Source: Sciurus carolinensis
Taxonomy: Eukaryota; Chordata; Mammalia; Rodentia; Sciuridae
Assembly (NCBI RefSeq): GCF_902686445.1
Contig: NC_062220.1
Location: forward strand, 108,548,643-108,612,642
Direction: 5' to 3'
Length of the DNA: 64,000 nt
In this document: positions 25,079-36,399 of the stretch, piece after piece
How positions within the stretch are numbered: position 1 is the first letter of the stretch
Layout: each line of letters opens with the position of its first letter
Notes under the pieces: generated by a model
What the model saw: the letters and a program-made list of their open reading frames with translations, nothing else
Told to the model about the DNA's origin: nothing
Database searches by the model: none
Translations under genes and position numbers: made by a program

Positions 25079-25621
25079 CAGGAGTGCTCCCTCTTTCCTA
25101 CATTAACAGATCTCCTTAAAAGTAACATTTCTCCCCAGACCAAAGTCGAGTTGAAATAATTTGTTGTGGAAAGTATAATTTCAAAAAAAAGAATGAGGAA
25201 GTGACTTACAAATTAAAAAAAAAATCCCAAACACTTATGAAGCATGCTAAAAATAAGAATAAAGAATAATACTAGGGATGTAATGAAGGGTCAGGGCAAG
25301 GAGGGCTGATGGGGGCAGAAAGAATCACACATGCAGAGTAGAAGTAAAATGGGATCCTGAGACACTGGAGAAAATGGATAAGACACAGCAGCAAGATTCA
25401 GAAGCCATGGCTACCAAAAAATCTGTCATATAGCAAGAACTGCATTTAAAGATGATGGGTCCACAAGCCAGGATCACTGGTAGACCACCAGAAGGTGGAA
25501 AAAGGCAAGGAAGGTACTCCCCCTGCAGGTTTTAGAAGGGAACTTCCAGCATCCAGATCTGAGGGGACAAGGAACATTTGCTGTCATAAGTGAGAAAGAA
25601 GAGAAAAGAAAGGGAGAGAAG

Positions 25622-25653
25622 GGAGGAAGGAAGGAAGGAAGGAAGGAAGGAAG
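25622..25653 (+). repeat. (GGAA)n microsatellite
   Basis: About seven GGAA units preceded by a purine-rich lead. ETS-factor core motifs occur by composition. Confidence 0.9.
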
Positions 25654-27615
25654 CAAATGGAAGAAGAAATTGTTGTCATAAAGCTAGTAAGAGACATCTG
25701 TAAAAGTTACTTGGGGAAAATAAGCCCTCATCAATGACAGAGTGAAAACTGGAGTCTCTCAATCTGTTCCATATTTTCACATCAGTGCCTCTGCTTGCAA
25801 ATTGGGTACCATCAATTTAGTTGGTCTTTATTATTTTTGCTTTATAAATTATTTGTATAAATTGCCTGAAGTTTGGGACAGATGCAATAGCAAAAACTGT
25901 GAAGGCAACTTATTCAAACTGTTACCTGGGGCTGGACTAATGAATAAACATATATATTTTTTAATATCAAAAAGACATTCTATTGGGTATTGTTTGAAGA
26001 TGAGTGCTTTTCTAAGTAATTTTAGAAATCACCACAACACTAACACACCATAAAAAGGGAGTGGAGAAAAACTGATGACTAATAACTATGCTTATAAGTG
26101 GTACTCTTGTGAGAAACACACACACACAGCAAAATCACTACCTAACGGTCACTTGAATCCTGTAGAGTGGTTAGCCTAAAGACAATGAAAAGTAACACCA
26201 TGATTTTCCCATAGAGCTCTCCTTGCCCACGTCCAGCCTGCCTTGGTAATGTGCATCTGCTTGTAACAATGACAAGATCAGCATCAGAGCCCATCATTTG
26301 GGGAAACTTGTGTAGAATTGTTCCTAGCCTTATCCAAAGTCAACAGACTACACAGCCAGTAAATTAAACGTTTCACACACAAACCACCTGTCTAACTCAC
26401 AATTATGGTGGCCCAAAATAACTTGGCTTTATTGGCCAGAAAACACTCACCTCAGCAAAACCCACCAATACCCAAAATAACCTACATGATATGCTAAGGC
26501 TCAGTCTTAGGACTTTAGCATCAGTCTGAAGAACTTGAAGTTGGATGCCATCTTCTTGGGAGGCAAAGCACCCCCCCCCGCCACCTTTTCCTGCCTTTCC
26601 TGAAAGAACACCCCTCCCCACCACCTCTTCCATTTTACTTAGGTTTAGAGACATCTACGCCACCATCAAATTTTACCAGTGCTTTTCTATTAGGATTCTT
26701 CTGAATTTCAAAACCGAATTAATTTGTTCCCCTCTAGCATAGAATGTAAGGAAAGTACAAATAACTGAAATGAAAATAATCACTCATCCCCAAGATAGCT
26801 ATGGTTAACATTTGGTTGCTTTTTCTTTATAGTCTTTTTTTAAAGAAAGTTTTAAGATATACATACAGATTCTTAGCATAGTGATGCCTGTGACAATCTG
26901 TGAAGTTCAAAGGCCTTCATTATTAAAAATGGAGCTGGTAAGGGTAATTGATGTCTGGGTTGTTTACTGAATCTTAAGTGTCTACTTCTCTCTTATGGGT
27001 ATTTTTCTTCATGACCATAAATTGGACATTTTGAAGGTGAAAACCAAAAGATACATGTACAACAGAACTTCTTACATGTGTAAAGAAAAGCACACATATC
27101 ACCCCATTGTCCTATGAACATACTCACTTTATCTTCAACAGATTTAAGACAAGTTTTCTCCTACATCTTTATGTTCATTTCAACAATTATGTTACACCAT
27201 GCTAATTCCACTCTGATCGTTAGCACCTGAGTCTCTACAAGGCACTGACTTTCTTATCTGTAAAATGGGGATGTGAATAATAGCATCACTCATTCAGCAG
27301 TTGGCACTGAGATGCTTGTATGGATAATGCAAGCAAAGTCTGAGAACAGCACCCGGAACAGACTGAAGACTTGGGAAATGTGGGCTGTTATGATGAGTCT
27401 CCTTATTGACACCTTAATCTGTTATTCATCTACAGGTAGATATAACAATGAGCAATCATGATCTTTTAAGATATTGGCAAATCTAAAAGCAAACTTGCTT
27501 ACAAGGAGATTTCAAAAGCTGCTACTTTCAGAATTTAAAGAACTATTCCTAAGGAAGACACATCTCTACTCCCCAGGGCAGGAGGAGAGGGAGAACCCTG
27601 AAGGTGTTTGGTTGC

Positions 27616-27650
27616 AGGGGTGGGGGGGTGGGGGGGGCATGGCGGGGAGG
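27616..27650 (+). repeat. Guanine-rich tract
   Basis: Several G-runs of 4-8 bases occur within 35 bp, enough to allow a four-stranded (G-quadruplex) fold on the plus strand. This is the non-template direction only if transcribed rightward; COBL RNA would carry the C-rich complement. Confidence 0.75.
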
Positions 27651-28319
27651 CATGGAGGAAGCAGTGGAGGTGGAATAATCTGTAGCTCAAATAAGCTTGG
27701 AGGAGATAAAGGGGTAGAGTGATCGAATGCACAAAAAAACCCAGCAAGGCACCAAGGAATTGGTGGAAAGGTCATTCCATTTTGTGTGTGCTCCCCTCCC
27801 ATCTACCCTACACCCTATTATCAGCACAACTCAGTGGAGAAATACAACGCAGGGACTTTGTCTTCTATATACTATTTGTTTCTACCTCTGGAGTTTTTCT
27901 ACTTTGCATTACCCCATGTGGTCCATTCTTTGCTCACTGCTCACACAGAGACAGACAGACACAGACTGACCTAGGTTCTCTTTGTTCATGTAGGATTGGA
28001 AGGGAAACCTTAATCCCCATTTGTATGTGAAAAATCCTCCACAGGCTATCACCTTCATGATGGGCTCTGTTGCAGACTCTATTGTGTGCCTCCCATAAAT
28101 CAGACTCCTCTTAACTCACATATTTTCACTCTGGTCTGCCTGAAAGTCAGTCCACCAAGCCCAGTCCATGAGCACATGAACACCAGTGCTGGTCTCAGGC
28201 ATCTTAATAAATCACAGTTTCTGCATGATTATCACGATAGATGCTCTCATCTGTAAGGGACTTGTTCCTAGGGAGATAACATTCTCACTTGCTTCTTCAT
28301 GCTCAAATGTATCCATAGA

Positions 28320-28502
28320 CTTCTGTGAAAGCCACCAACCATGGACTCACAGAATGTCTTATCTACCATCACAATATTCCACACAGGATCACTTCTGATG
28401 AGGGAACTCACTTTACAGTGATGAAGTGCAGTAATGGGCCCATGCTCATGGAATTCACTTATCTTTCCATACTTCCCATCATCCTGAAGCTTGGTAGAAC
28501 TA
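28320..28502 (+). pseudogene. ERVL endogenous retrovirus: integrase remnant (pol, part 1)
   Basis: The plus strand resembles the ERVL integrase core: T-E-C-L-I-Y, a few residues later I-P-H-R-I, then E-G-T-H-F-T. It is interrupted by mutations and then by a B1-dID insertion at 28503. Homology may extend some distance upstream. A decayed germline fossil, not functional. Confidence 0.7.
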
Positions 28503-28735
28503 TGGCTGGGCGTGGTGGCACATGCCAATCATCCCAGAGACTCAGAAGGCTGAGGCAAGAGGACTGCAAGTTTGAGGCCAGCATCAGTAATTTAGCGAGA
28601 CCCTAAGCAACTTGGTAAGACCCTATCTCAAAACAAAAAATAAAAAGGGCTGGGGATGTAGCTCAGTGGTTGAGCACCCCTGTGTTCGATCTCTGATACT
28701 AAAAACAAAACAAAATAAAACAAAACAAAACAAAT
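28503..28735 (+). mobile_element. B1-dID composite SINE inserted in ERVL pol
   Basis: The B1 half (GGCTGGGCGTGGTGGCACAT, GGCTGAGGCAAGAGGACTGC) is followed by an ID half (GGGGATGTAGCTCAGTGGTT, GTGTTCGATCTC) and a long (CAAAA)n tail. ERVL-like sequence resumes immediately after, so the SINE inserted later than the provirus. Confidence 0.93.
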
Positions 28736-28739
28736 AACT

Positions 28740-29470
28740 GTGGAATGGCTTTCTGAAGACTCAGTGAGAGTTCCAACTAAGTGGCAATATTTTTCATGGC
28801 TCTCTAGAAGGCTGTATATACTCTGAATCAGTGTCCAATATAGCACTATTTCTCCCATAGCCAGGATTCAGGGTTCCAGGAATCAAGGGATGGAGCTGTA
28901 GTTGGCACCACACACCATTGCTACTTCTAGTGACCCATTATTTTTCCCATTGCCTTATGCTCTGCTGTCTAAGGCTCTTAGTTTCAGAGGGAAGAGAGAT
29001 TCCATCAATAGAAATAACAATGATTTAGCTGAGTGGGAAGTTAAGGCTGCCACCAGTCCCTTTGGGCTCCTCAATGCCTGAGCCAACAGGTAAAGAAGGG
29101 AGTCATGCTGACAACTGAGATGACTGATGTAGACAGCAGGGGAAAGCGAACTAAAGTACCACAGTGAAGGTAAGGAAGAGTGCGTCTGGAACACAGGAGT
29201 TCCCTTTAGGCATCTCTCAGTATTACCATGCCCTGTGATTAAGATCAATGGAAAACTGCAACGACTCAAACCAGGCAGGGTTACAATGGCCCAGATCCTT
29301 CAACAATGAAGGTCTGGGTCACTCCACCAGGTGAAGAATGATGACCAGTTGAGGTTCCTGCTGAAAGCCAGAGGAATACAGAGGGGCTAGAAGAACAGTT
29401 ATAAATGGCAGCTATGATCACATGACCAGTTACAGAAATGAGGACTGTAAATGTCATAGTATTTCCTCCT
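28740..29470 (+). pseudogene. ERVL pol 3' end with dUTPase-like region (part 2)
   Basis: This continues the ERVL element after the SINE. The 29,000-29,450 part resembles the dUTPase segment that ends ERVL pol; GGAAAACTGCAACGACTCAA and GTGACCAGTTACAG-type (here ATGACCAGTTACAGAAATGA) landmarks precede the expected stop. Frameshifts and stops are present. No env-like region is seen before the LTR. Confidence 0.7.
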
Positions 29471-29811
29471 TATTTTGCCATGAACATGCTTGTGTGTCTA
29501 CATACATATACACACAAAATCAACACTTTTGTTTACTTTCCTTTCTTACTGCCTTAACAAATAACGTAATTTCTATCAGTGTGTAAGTGGTTATTAATTT
29601 TACATCACAGTATTAAAGTTATGGGATATCGGGGGAGAAAATATTACTCAAGGACTTTCCATACTCCACTGGGGATGAGATTCATGTGTTTTTAATTGTT
29701 AACAGGATAGAAGGATCATGTTTCTTGGAATTATGACCTTGTTTTATTTATTTAGAGATTAAATATGGTTTAAAGACATGCAAATGGGTGCCAAGTTGAT
29801 AACAGGTGGGT

Positions 29812-30202
29812 GTGTGATGGTTATTTTATCTGTCAGCTTGACGGGAATAAGTAAGACAGACATTATTTCTGGGGGTGTTAGTGAGGCTGTTTATGGCAGA
29901 GATTAGCATTTGAATTGATAGATTATATAAAGAAGGCAGTCCCTCACCACTGAGGGTGGCTGTTATCCAATCTGTAGAGGGTCAAATTGAACAAAACGGT
30001 AGAGGCAGGTGAATTTACTCTCTGAGTTGGAACAGTGACTTGCTCCTGCCTTCAGACGTCAGAGTTCCTGATTTGTGGTCTTTGGACCTAAACTGGATCA
30101 CAACACTGATGTTTCTGGGTCAACAGCCTACACGTGGAAGGTGGTGAGGCTTCTTGGTCTCCATAATTGCAAAAACCAAACTCTATTATTTTCTCTTTCT
30201 CT

Positions 30203-30235
<33 letters not shown>

Positions 30236-30240
30236 CCCCC
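29812..30240 (+). mobile_element. MLT2-type ERVL 3' LTR
   Basis: Starts TGATGGTTATTTTATCTGTC, then AGCTTGACGG, ACATTATTTCTGGG, GAGATTAGCATTTGAATTGA, CATCCAATC-like TATCCAATC and a 3' CTCCATAATTGC block ending in a (TG)n. It follows the ERVL pol remnant in the same orientation, as expected for the 3' LTR of one insertion. Confidence 0.75.
30206..30232 (+). repeat. (TG)n microsatellite
   Basis: About 13 TG units at the end of the LTR. Confidence 0.95.
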
Positions 30241-30242
30241 TC

Positions 30243-30575
30243 ACAGTCAGCCCTCCACATATTTATGGGTTCCACATATATGTATTCAACCAAACACGGA
30301 TCAAAACTACTAAAAGAAATGTATCTGTACTGAACACGTGCAGACTTTCACTTTCTTGTCATATTTCCCCAACCAATAAAAAATATAACAAGTGTTTTTA
30401 ATAGGACATAAGTTGTATTAAGTATTATAAGTAACCTAGAAGTGATGCAAAGTATATGGGAGGATTGTGTAGGTTATATGCAAATACTACATAAGGTACT
30501 TGAGTATCCAGAGTTTGGTATTCATGGGTATCCTGGAACCAATTCTCTGTGACTCCCAAGGGCTGATTCTATATG
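30243..30575 (+). mobile_element. Tigger-class DNA transposon (MITE-like)
   Basis: The left end CAGTCAGCCCTCCACATAT and right end CAAGGGCTGATTC are imperfect inverted repeats. The interior has GGGTTCCACATATATGTATT, TTGTATTAAGTATTATAAGT and GGTTATATGCAAATACTACA, the hallmarks of a non-autonomous Tigger. It abuts the ERVL LTR. Confidence 0.85.
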
Positions 30576-30744
30576 TCTTTAGGGCTAAACTGTAAGAAGG
30601 ATTAAAATACCCTTTAAAACAAAAAAACAAAAAAACAAAAAAAAACCTTTGTTATCTTTCCATGCTTTGAAATTGTTCAGAAACATACATTTAGCAATGG
30701 TCTAATTTCTCATTATTTTAAGTCTACTAAATTAACTTTCTCAG

Positions 30745-30840
30745 GGCCTGGGGATATAGCTCAGTGATAGATTGCTTGCCTAGCATTTGTGAAGCCCTGG
30801 GTTCCATCCCCAGCACTGAAATATCAAACAAATAAAAAAT
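30745..30840 (+). mobile_element. ID SINE
   Basis: GGGGATATAGCTCAGTGATA, then TGCTTGCCTAGCATTTGTGA, CCCTGGGTTCCATCCCCAGC and an A-rich tail. Confidence 0.92.
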
Positions 30841-30841
30841 A

Positions 30842-32120
30842 GCTTTCCGGGTATGCAACTCTGACAGTAGATGGAGCACAGATTTTTGAAGTGGCACAAC
30901 CACAGAGCTCATTTTCCTCTCCCTCTCTCTTACTTTCTAATTTGTTCTGTAAGAGGTGGAAGGAAACTTATCCAAGGAAACTTCCTTAAAGGCACAGCTG
31001 CCTCTCTGCAACCTCCCTAATCCTGAGCTCTGGGTTAGACGCTGCATCACAGCAAAACTCTAAGGCAAAGGCTTAAGTCTGAGCCTCCTTGTGGAGGCAC
31101 TAAGCCTGCCTGCTGGGACTTGGGGAGAGTCTTCCAGTTAGCAGCAGTGGTTTCTCTGAAGTGGCCAAGGAGCAGCAGCTCCAAGTGTCTCAACTACACC
31201 GGGCTGGTTTAAGAGCAGCCACACTGGTTGAAGTGTTCCCAGACGACACCACAGCTTATTTACTTCTGTGTTTCATCATCACATGGAAATGTAATCTGCA
31301 GGGGCTGGAAGAGAAAATGACCTTTCCCTTGTCAGCCAGGGCCATGGCTCAATGCGCTGTCTGAGGCAGCTCTGAGCCCGTTGGTCAGAGCCGTGCCTGG
31401 CCAGCCAGCACCAGGGGCTCTGTCTGGGAGGTGGTGGCTGGGGCAGGCCTGTGGACCTGGCTGGGCTGTCCCAGAGGCACTGAGACATCTGTGGACAGCT
31501 CTGGGGCATATGCAGAAGCAGACACAGCGGTGGTGACTCCTACCTTTGCCTAGGACCACCACGCCTTCAGCCACTGGCTGCTGGAAACGGTGAGAGGTGT
31601 AACCCTGAGAAGGTGAGGTCCTCCACAGGTGTTGGGCATTTCACATTTATGAGGACATATTTGAAGAGACATCTCAAAGGTGATAAGCACAATTACTTCA
31701 TATCTGATGAAAAAGGAAGAAGACAGAAATAGCCCAGCCATCCTTCAGGAGGGGATATGAAGGAGAAAATTAAACATTTTATTTAAGGCTAATTTGATAA
31801 CAAAAGAGCTTAACTCTTTTTCCTGATCTTTTAAAATGAGGGGTTGAATTACTTCATCTCTCCACTTTAACTAAATTGGGGAAAACAAACTGACAAAGCT
31901 ACAAAGATCTATGGAAATCAGCAAGAGACAGAGGCTGAGGGCCAGGGGCCTGACAGGGGTCCAGAGGGGACCTGCAGTGTTGATAGCTGTACATACAGAG
32001 CAGCTACGCCATAACCTGCACTCGGTGTCACGCAGGCAAACTGATGTTGCTTTCTCTCTCTTTCTCAAAAAACAGAAATGAGATGAATTTTAATGCACAA
32101 TCACCTGCAATTTAAAGTGT
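30842..32120. other. Unique intron with a GC-rich block at 31.1-31.6 kb
   Basis: The 31,080-31,560 part is clearly more GC-rich than its surroundings and has short open frames on both strands. No recognised product or convincing exon. Few CpGs, so not a typical CpG island. Confidence 0.45.
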
Positions 32121-32127
32121 GGCCATT

Positions 32128-32330
32128 TTTATAGTAATAAATATTTGTGGAGCGCTGTTCTAAATTGTTCTAAATATTTTATATGTATCTGCATGTGCAA
32201 TTCTCGAAACCACTTTTCCTTTCAATCCAAAGAAATTCTGGCACAGAGAGGTCAAGCAAGTTGCCTGGGGTCATCTAGGAAAAGAGCCAAGAACTGAGTG
32301 AAGCAGCCTGACTCTAGCCTGCTTTCCTGT
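32128..32330 (-). mobile_element. MIR SINE
   Basis: Antisense MIR landmarks: ATTTGTGGAGCGCTGTTCTA, GGCACAGAGAGGTCAAGCAA, TTGCCTGGGGTCATCTAGGA, CTGACTCTAGCCTGC. Confidence 0.8.
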
Positions 32331-32639
32331 TCCTCATGTTATACTTCAGTGCACAAGGCTGTGATTCCTCAGCATCCTTTCTGTACCCTCCCTGTACCCT
32401 GGAGAGCAGCCCAGTTTTCCAGAAGTGGACCCTGATCATTCAAACATAGCAATCTCATCCTTCTTGCAGTTGACTGGTCTGTGCATGCTTAGTACTTCCT
32501 CAGCCACAGTGACTGGTTCAAAGAGCTCACATGTGACTTATTTTGGGTTAATCAGTTGACCGAACCTCTAGAGATGAAGACACAAGAACCTATAACCCAG
32601 CATGAATTGTCCCCTCCCCCATATAAAGCACACTTATTG

Positions 32640-33148
32640 ATTCACCAGCCACCCCACTTTTGGGTATATATCACAAAGAATTGAAAGCAGGGTCTCAAAG
32701 AGACCTTGTGTTCATTCCAGCATTATTCATGAAAACCAAGAGGTGGAAAAAACTTAAATGTTAATCAGTGGATGAGTGGATAATGAAAATGTGGTATATA
32801 TAGGCAATGGAAAGTTATTCAGCCTTGAAAAGGAAAGGGATTCTGTCATATGCTACCATATGAATGACTCTTGAGGACATCATAATAAGGAAATGAGTCA
32901 ATCACCAAAAAATGAACTGTGTATGGTTTCCATTTACCTGAGGTATGAAGTCATCAAACTCCTAGGAACAAAAAGTGGAATTGTGGTTGCCATTGATTGG
33001 GGAAGGGGGCAGAGGGAACGTGTGGTTTAATGGGTATAGAGTATTAGATTTAGAAGATGACAAAGAGCTGGAGATCTGTTACACAACAATGTGAATACAC
33101 TAAACACCACTGAACTATTTGAAATGGTTAATATTGAACTTTTTTGTT
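32640..33148 (+). mobile_element. Ancient L1 (L1M-type) 3' end
   Basis: Contains the ORF2 C-terminal and 3' UTR order: GGGTATATATCACAAAGAAT, CATTATTCATGAAAACC, ATCAGTGGATGAGTGGATAA, GCAATGGAAAGTTATTCAGC, GGTTGCCATTGATTGGGGAA and CACTGAACTATTTGAAATGG. Inactive. Confidence 0.85.
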
Positions 33149-33164
33149 ATTGTAATTATTGTTA

Positions 33165-33352
33165 TTATTTTTATGGTACTGGGGATTGAACCCAGGGACC
33201 CTCCATCACTGAGCTAAATTCCCAGTTCTTTGTAATTTTTATTTTGAGATAGGGTCTTGCGAAATTGAGGTTGGCCTCAAACTTGGGATCCTCTTGCTCA
33301 GCCTCCTGAGTAGCTAGGATTACAAGCATGTGGGACTGCACCTGGCATTTTA
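33165..33352 (-). mobile_element. B1-dID composite SINE
   Basis: The reverse complement of the dimer: ID half (ACTGGGGATTGAACCCAGGG, CATCACTGAGCTAAATTCCC), then B1 half (GAGATAGGGTCTTGC, GCCTCCTGAGTAGCTAGGAT). Same sense as COBL. Confidence 0.88.
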
Positions 33353-33354
33353 GT

Positions 33355-33718
33355 TTATTTTAAAAATATGATAGGAAAAAGCAATACTAGATGATTTAGC
33401 AGCTTGTTCAAAAAATATAAGAAGGCTTGCCAGGGTCAAGTAAAACAAGGCTCAGTGAAACACAAAGGCTGTCAGGTCTTGGAGCAGAGTCTCTGGAACC
33501 CATCAGACTGGAAGGTCTGCAGCACAATCTCTGGTTAATGGTTAATATTTGGGCCCCATTTCCTCAGAAGCCCTATTAGCTGGGAGAAAACCAGTGACAA
33601 CACGGCAAACTGTAAGATAGATAGATAGAATTCATTATACTAGAATGGTGTGAATAACTGTGATTTCAGGAGGAACATTTGGAACTCCATACAGATGAAA
33701 GATCTTTACAGCACTCTA

Positions 33719-33814
<96 letters not shown>

Positions 33815-34430
33815 AAGAGAAACTAAATGATGAATGCTGGGTTTATTATGAATGATCTCCAATATTTCAGATGTAGCTAGAACACAAGACAGGTTTCCTT
33901 TGTGTGTGTGCATGCACACACCTGGGTGTAAGTGTGCACAAGTATTTGCAAGTGCTTAAGAGATCCATGTGAAGGCTAAGAGGCACAAGGGGAAATGGAG
34001 AGAGACAAGAAACAGGAACACTTGATCCTGGCCCTGTGTAGAAAAGGGCAGCCCTAGCTCATCCACAGTGGAAGTGTGTCTCATGGGAATTCTTGGCTTT
34101 GCCCTAGCTGGCAGAGATGGGAATGAGAAATAAGCTCAGGAGTCTTATCAGGACTCCAGCTACTACATAAATTGTGGGGCAAAGATAGCATTAATCACTG
34201 GGGCAAAGACAGGATGCACATAGGACAGGTGGCCACATCATGGGCAGGACAGCTAAGTCCATGAATGACTCAGTACTGGAGGCTTAGAAGAGGCAGTGTG
34301 TAGGCACTGAGTGGGGCTGGAGCCCCAGAGTCAGAGTCTGGTGTTAGTCTGCTTCTGCTTGGATAAATCATATGGTCTCCAGGCTCTGTCATCTCCATAG
34401 CAACCTGGGGATAATACACAGCAGTTGTTA
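33355..34430. other. Unique intron with a compound microsatellite
   Basis: Unique sequence apart from the (AC)n(AG)n array listed separately. Confidence 0.5.
33721..33811 (+). repeat. Compound (AC)n(AG)n microsatellite
   Basis: About 20 AC units run directly into more than 20 AG units with few interruptions. Confidence 0.97.
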
Positions 34431-34431
34431 T

Positions 34432-34806
34432 GACTGAACTGTGCTCCCCAAACTCACAGTTTGAGGTCTGAACCTCCAGTAAATTCAGAATGTAACACTA
34501 CATGGGTAGGGTCTTTAAAGAAATGACTGAGTTAAAATAAGGCCATGAGGGTGGTCCCTTACCCAATATGATTGGCGTCCTTAGAGCAAGAAGAGATCAA
34601 AACACAGATGACCACAGAGGGAAGATTCTGTGAGGATATAAGAAGATGCTGACTGTGAGCCAACCAGAAAGGTCTTGGAAAAAGTCAGTCCTGCCGATGC
34701 CTTAATCTTGAACTTCCAGTTTCCAGATCTAGGAGGGAATAAATGTCTGTTGTCTGAGCCACTTGTAGTATTTTATCTGTAATATGTTATGGCAGCCCCA
34801 GCAAGC
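34432..34806 (+). mobile_element. MLT1-type MaLR LTR
   Basis: GAACTGTGCTCCCCAAACTC, then AGGGTCTTTAAAGAAATGAC, TAAGGCCATGAGGGTGGTCC, CCAATATGATTGGCGTCCTT, GGGAATAAATGTCTGTTGTC (poly(A)-signal region) and TTATGGCAGCCCCAGCAAGC are the MLT1 landmarks in order. Solo LTR. Confidence 0.85.
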
Positions 34807-34809
34807 CAT

Positions 34810-35218
34810 CAGTGCTTGAAGAAAACATTAAAGTAATTAAATAGACTAGCACCGTGTCTGGTCTCAAGAGGCATTAATGTGTGGGACTGCCAGAGTCTTT
34901 TGGGCATCTCTGACCTCCCCCCTCTGGTGTCAGGCCACTTCTTCCTGGTGTTTCTGCTCAGCCCCGCATTTGCTGTTAGCAGAGGTTTTAATAAACAGTT
35001 CAGGTAGTGGCTACTGACTCAGTGAGGTGAGCTTCTCACGTGACAGGGGACCACTGCCCACAGCTCCAACAACAAGGTCCTCCATGTTCTCCTCCCTCTG
35101 TGGACACAGTGAAGGCTCCTGGAAAAGTGACAGCAGACCCTGCGTGAAAGCCTGGTAGCAGCTGCCTATTTACTGAGCAGGACACAGAGAAAGAAGCAGG
35201 TAGAGTAGAAGTTAAGCA
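34810..35218. other. Unique intronic sequence
   Basis: Nothing recognised. Confidence 0.5.
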
Positions 35219-35221
35219 AAT

Positions 35222-35420
35222 GTGCAGGGCCAGACTGGCAAGGGGTGAGTCCTGGCTTAAGGATTAACTTGCTTTTGGCCTCAGACTCATTTCTTAATGT
35301 CTCTGTGCCCTAGTTTTCTTTAATTGTAAAATGAGGAAGATAACAGCGCTGACCTCACAGGATTGTGATACACATTCAAGGGGTTAAACCATTAAAAGCA
35401 CAGGAGACAGTTTTAGCTAT
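35222..35420 (+). mobile_element. MIR SINE
   Basis: Sense MIR: CAGACTCATTTCTTAATGTC, CTCTGTGCCCTAGTTTTC, TAATTGTAAAATGAGGAAGA, GACCTCACAGGATTGTGATA. Confidence 0.75.
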
Positions 35421-35835
35421 TATCACCTCTTACTTTCACCCTGTCAGTGATAAAACTATGAAGACCAAGAGCCCTCTCCCTCTCCAACCACACTTTCCTT
35501 GCAACCCCATAAAGATAGCATGGGCACAGAGGCCTGTCTCCTCTCTGCAGGTGTTTTCTGACTTGGACAGCCAGATGGATGCTGGTGGAAGTTCATGATT
35601 GAAGATGGGTGACAGAGGATGGAGTTCACTAATATGGTAGTACAGGGTTTCTGACCTACCCACTATTCATTTTGATAGTTTGAGTGTGTTCTCCTTAATT
35701 TTTAAGTCTCTTCCTAGTGGTAAGTTAGGCACCAAAAAAGGAGCATGGCAATGATTTCTGGGAGGGCTAAGTAGCCAAGTTCAGTCTCTGCAAAGCCTGC
35801 CAATCCATAAGCCAAATACCAGGTACAGGAATATC

Positions 35836-36202
35836 TTGTGTGCATGTGAGTGCAGCTGAACTTGCAGCACCAAGCACACCACACACTGTGCTTACACCTT
35901 TTCATGTGCATGCACGCACACATTTTACATATATATGCATGTTTGCACATGTTGTGTGTGTATACATGTGAACACGTGTGCACATCAATGTGTGCATGTG
36001 TGTGCACTGCACACACGTATTCACATGTGCTATATGCATGTGTGTGTACACACTTGGTGTACACATGCATCTATGCATTGTCTGTGTATAAATGCATATA
36101 GGTACACTGAATGCAGGTATGCTTGCATCTACACACAATGCACACATGTATGCAAATACCATATGTGCAACTGATGTGTGAATGTGTGTAGATGGATATG
36201 TG

Positions 36203-36250
<48 letters not shown>
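35836..36250. repeat. Degenerate TG/CA-rich alternating purine-pyrimidine tract
   Basis: About 400 bp of imperfect TG, CA and ACATGTGTGC-type units end in a pure (CA)n run at 36,205-36,247. The alternating purine-pyrimidine pattern favours Z-DNA. Long open frames on both strands here come from the repeat, not from genes. Confidence 0.9.
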
Positions 36251-36251
<1 letters not shown>

Positions 36252-36289
36252 CCCCTTTTAAATCCACTAGCAACAGTGGGTGGAGAGTC

Positions 36290-36395
36290 TGCCAATCTAA
36301 GCACAGATTTAGCTGTGTGATTTTAGGTAAGTCACTAGATTCTTCTGGCCTCATTTTTCCCTATTTGTAAATCGAGAGGGCTCACATCCTATGAT
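36290..36395 (+). mobile_element. MIR fragment
   Basis: AGCTGTGTGATTTTAGGTAA, GTCACTAGATTCTTCTGGCC, TCATTTTTCCCTATTTGTAA: the central MIR core. Confidence 0.7.
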
Positions 36396-36399
36396 TGTA

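Larger units (their letters stand above)
25080..28310. other. Unique intron with simple repeats
   Basis: Mostly unique. It includes a (GGAA)n tract at 25,622-25,653, a short (CA)n near 26,117-26,127, a MIR-like piece around 27,235-27,300 and a guanine-rich tract at 27,616-27,650. Confidence 0.5.

Noticed and set aside
35902..36354. 150-codon minus-strand open frame rich in Cys, Val and His
   Set aside because: Generated by the TG/CA tract; low-complexity repeat translation, not a gene.
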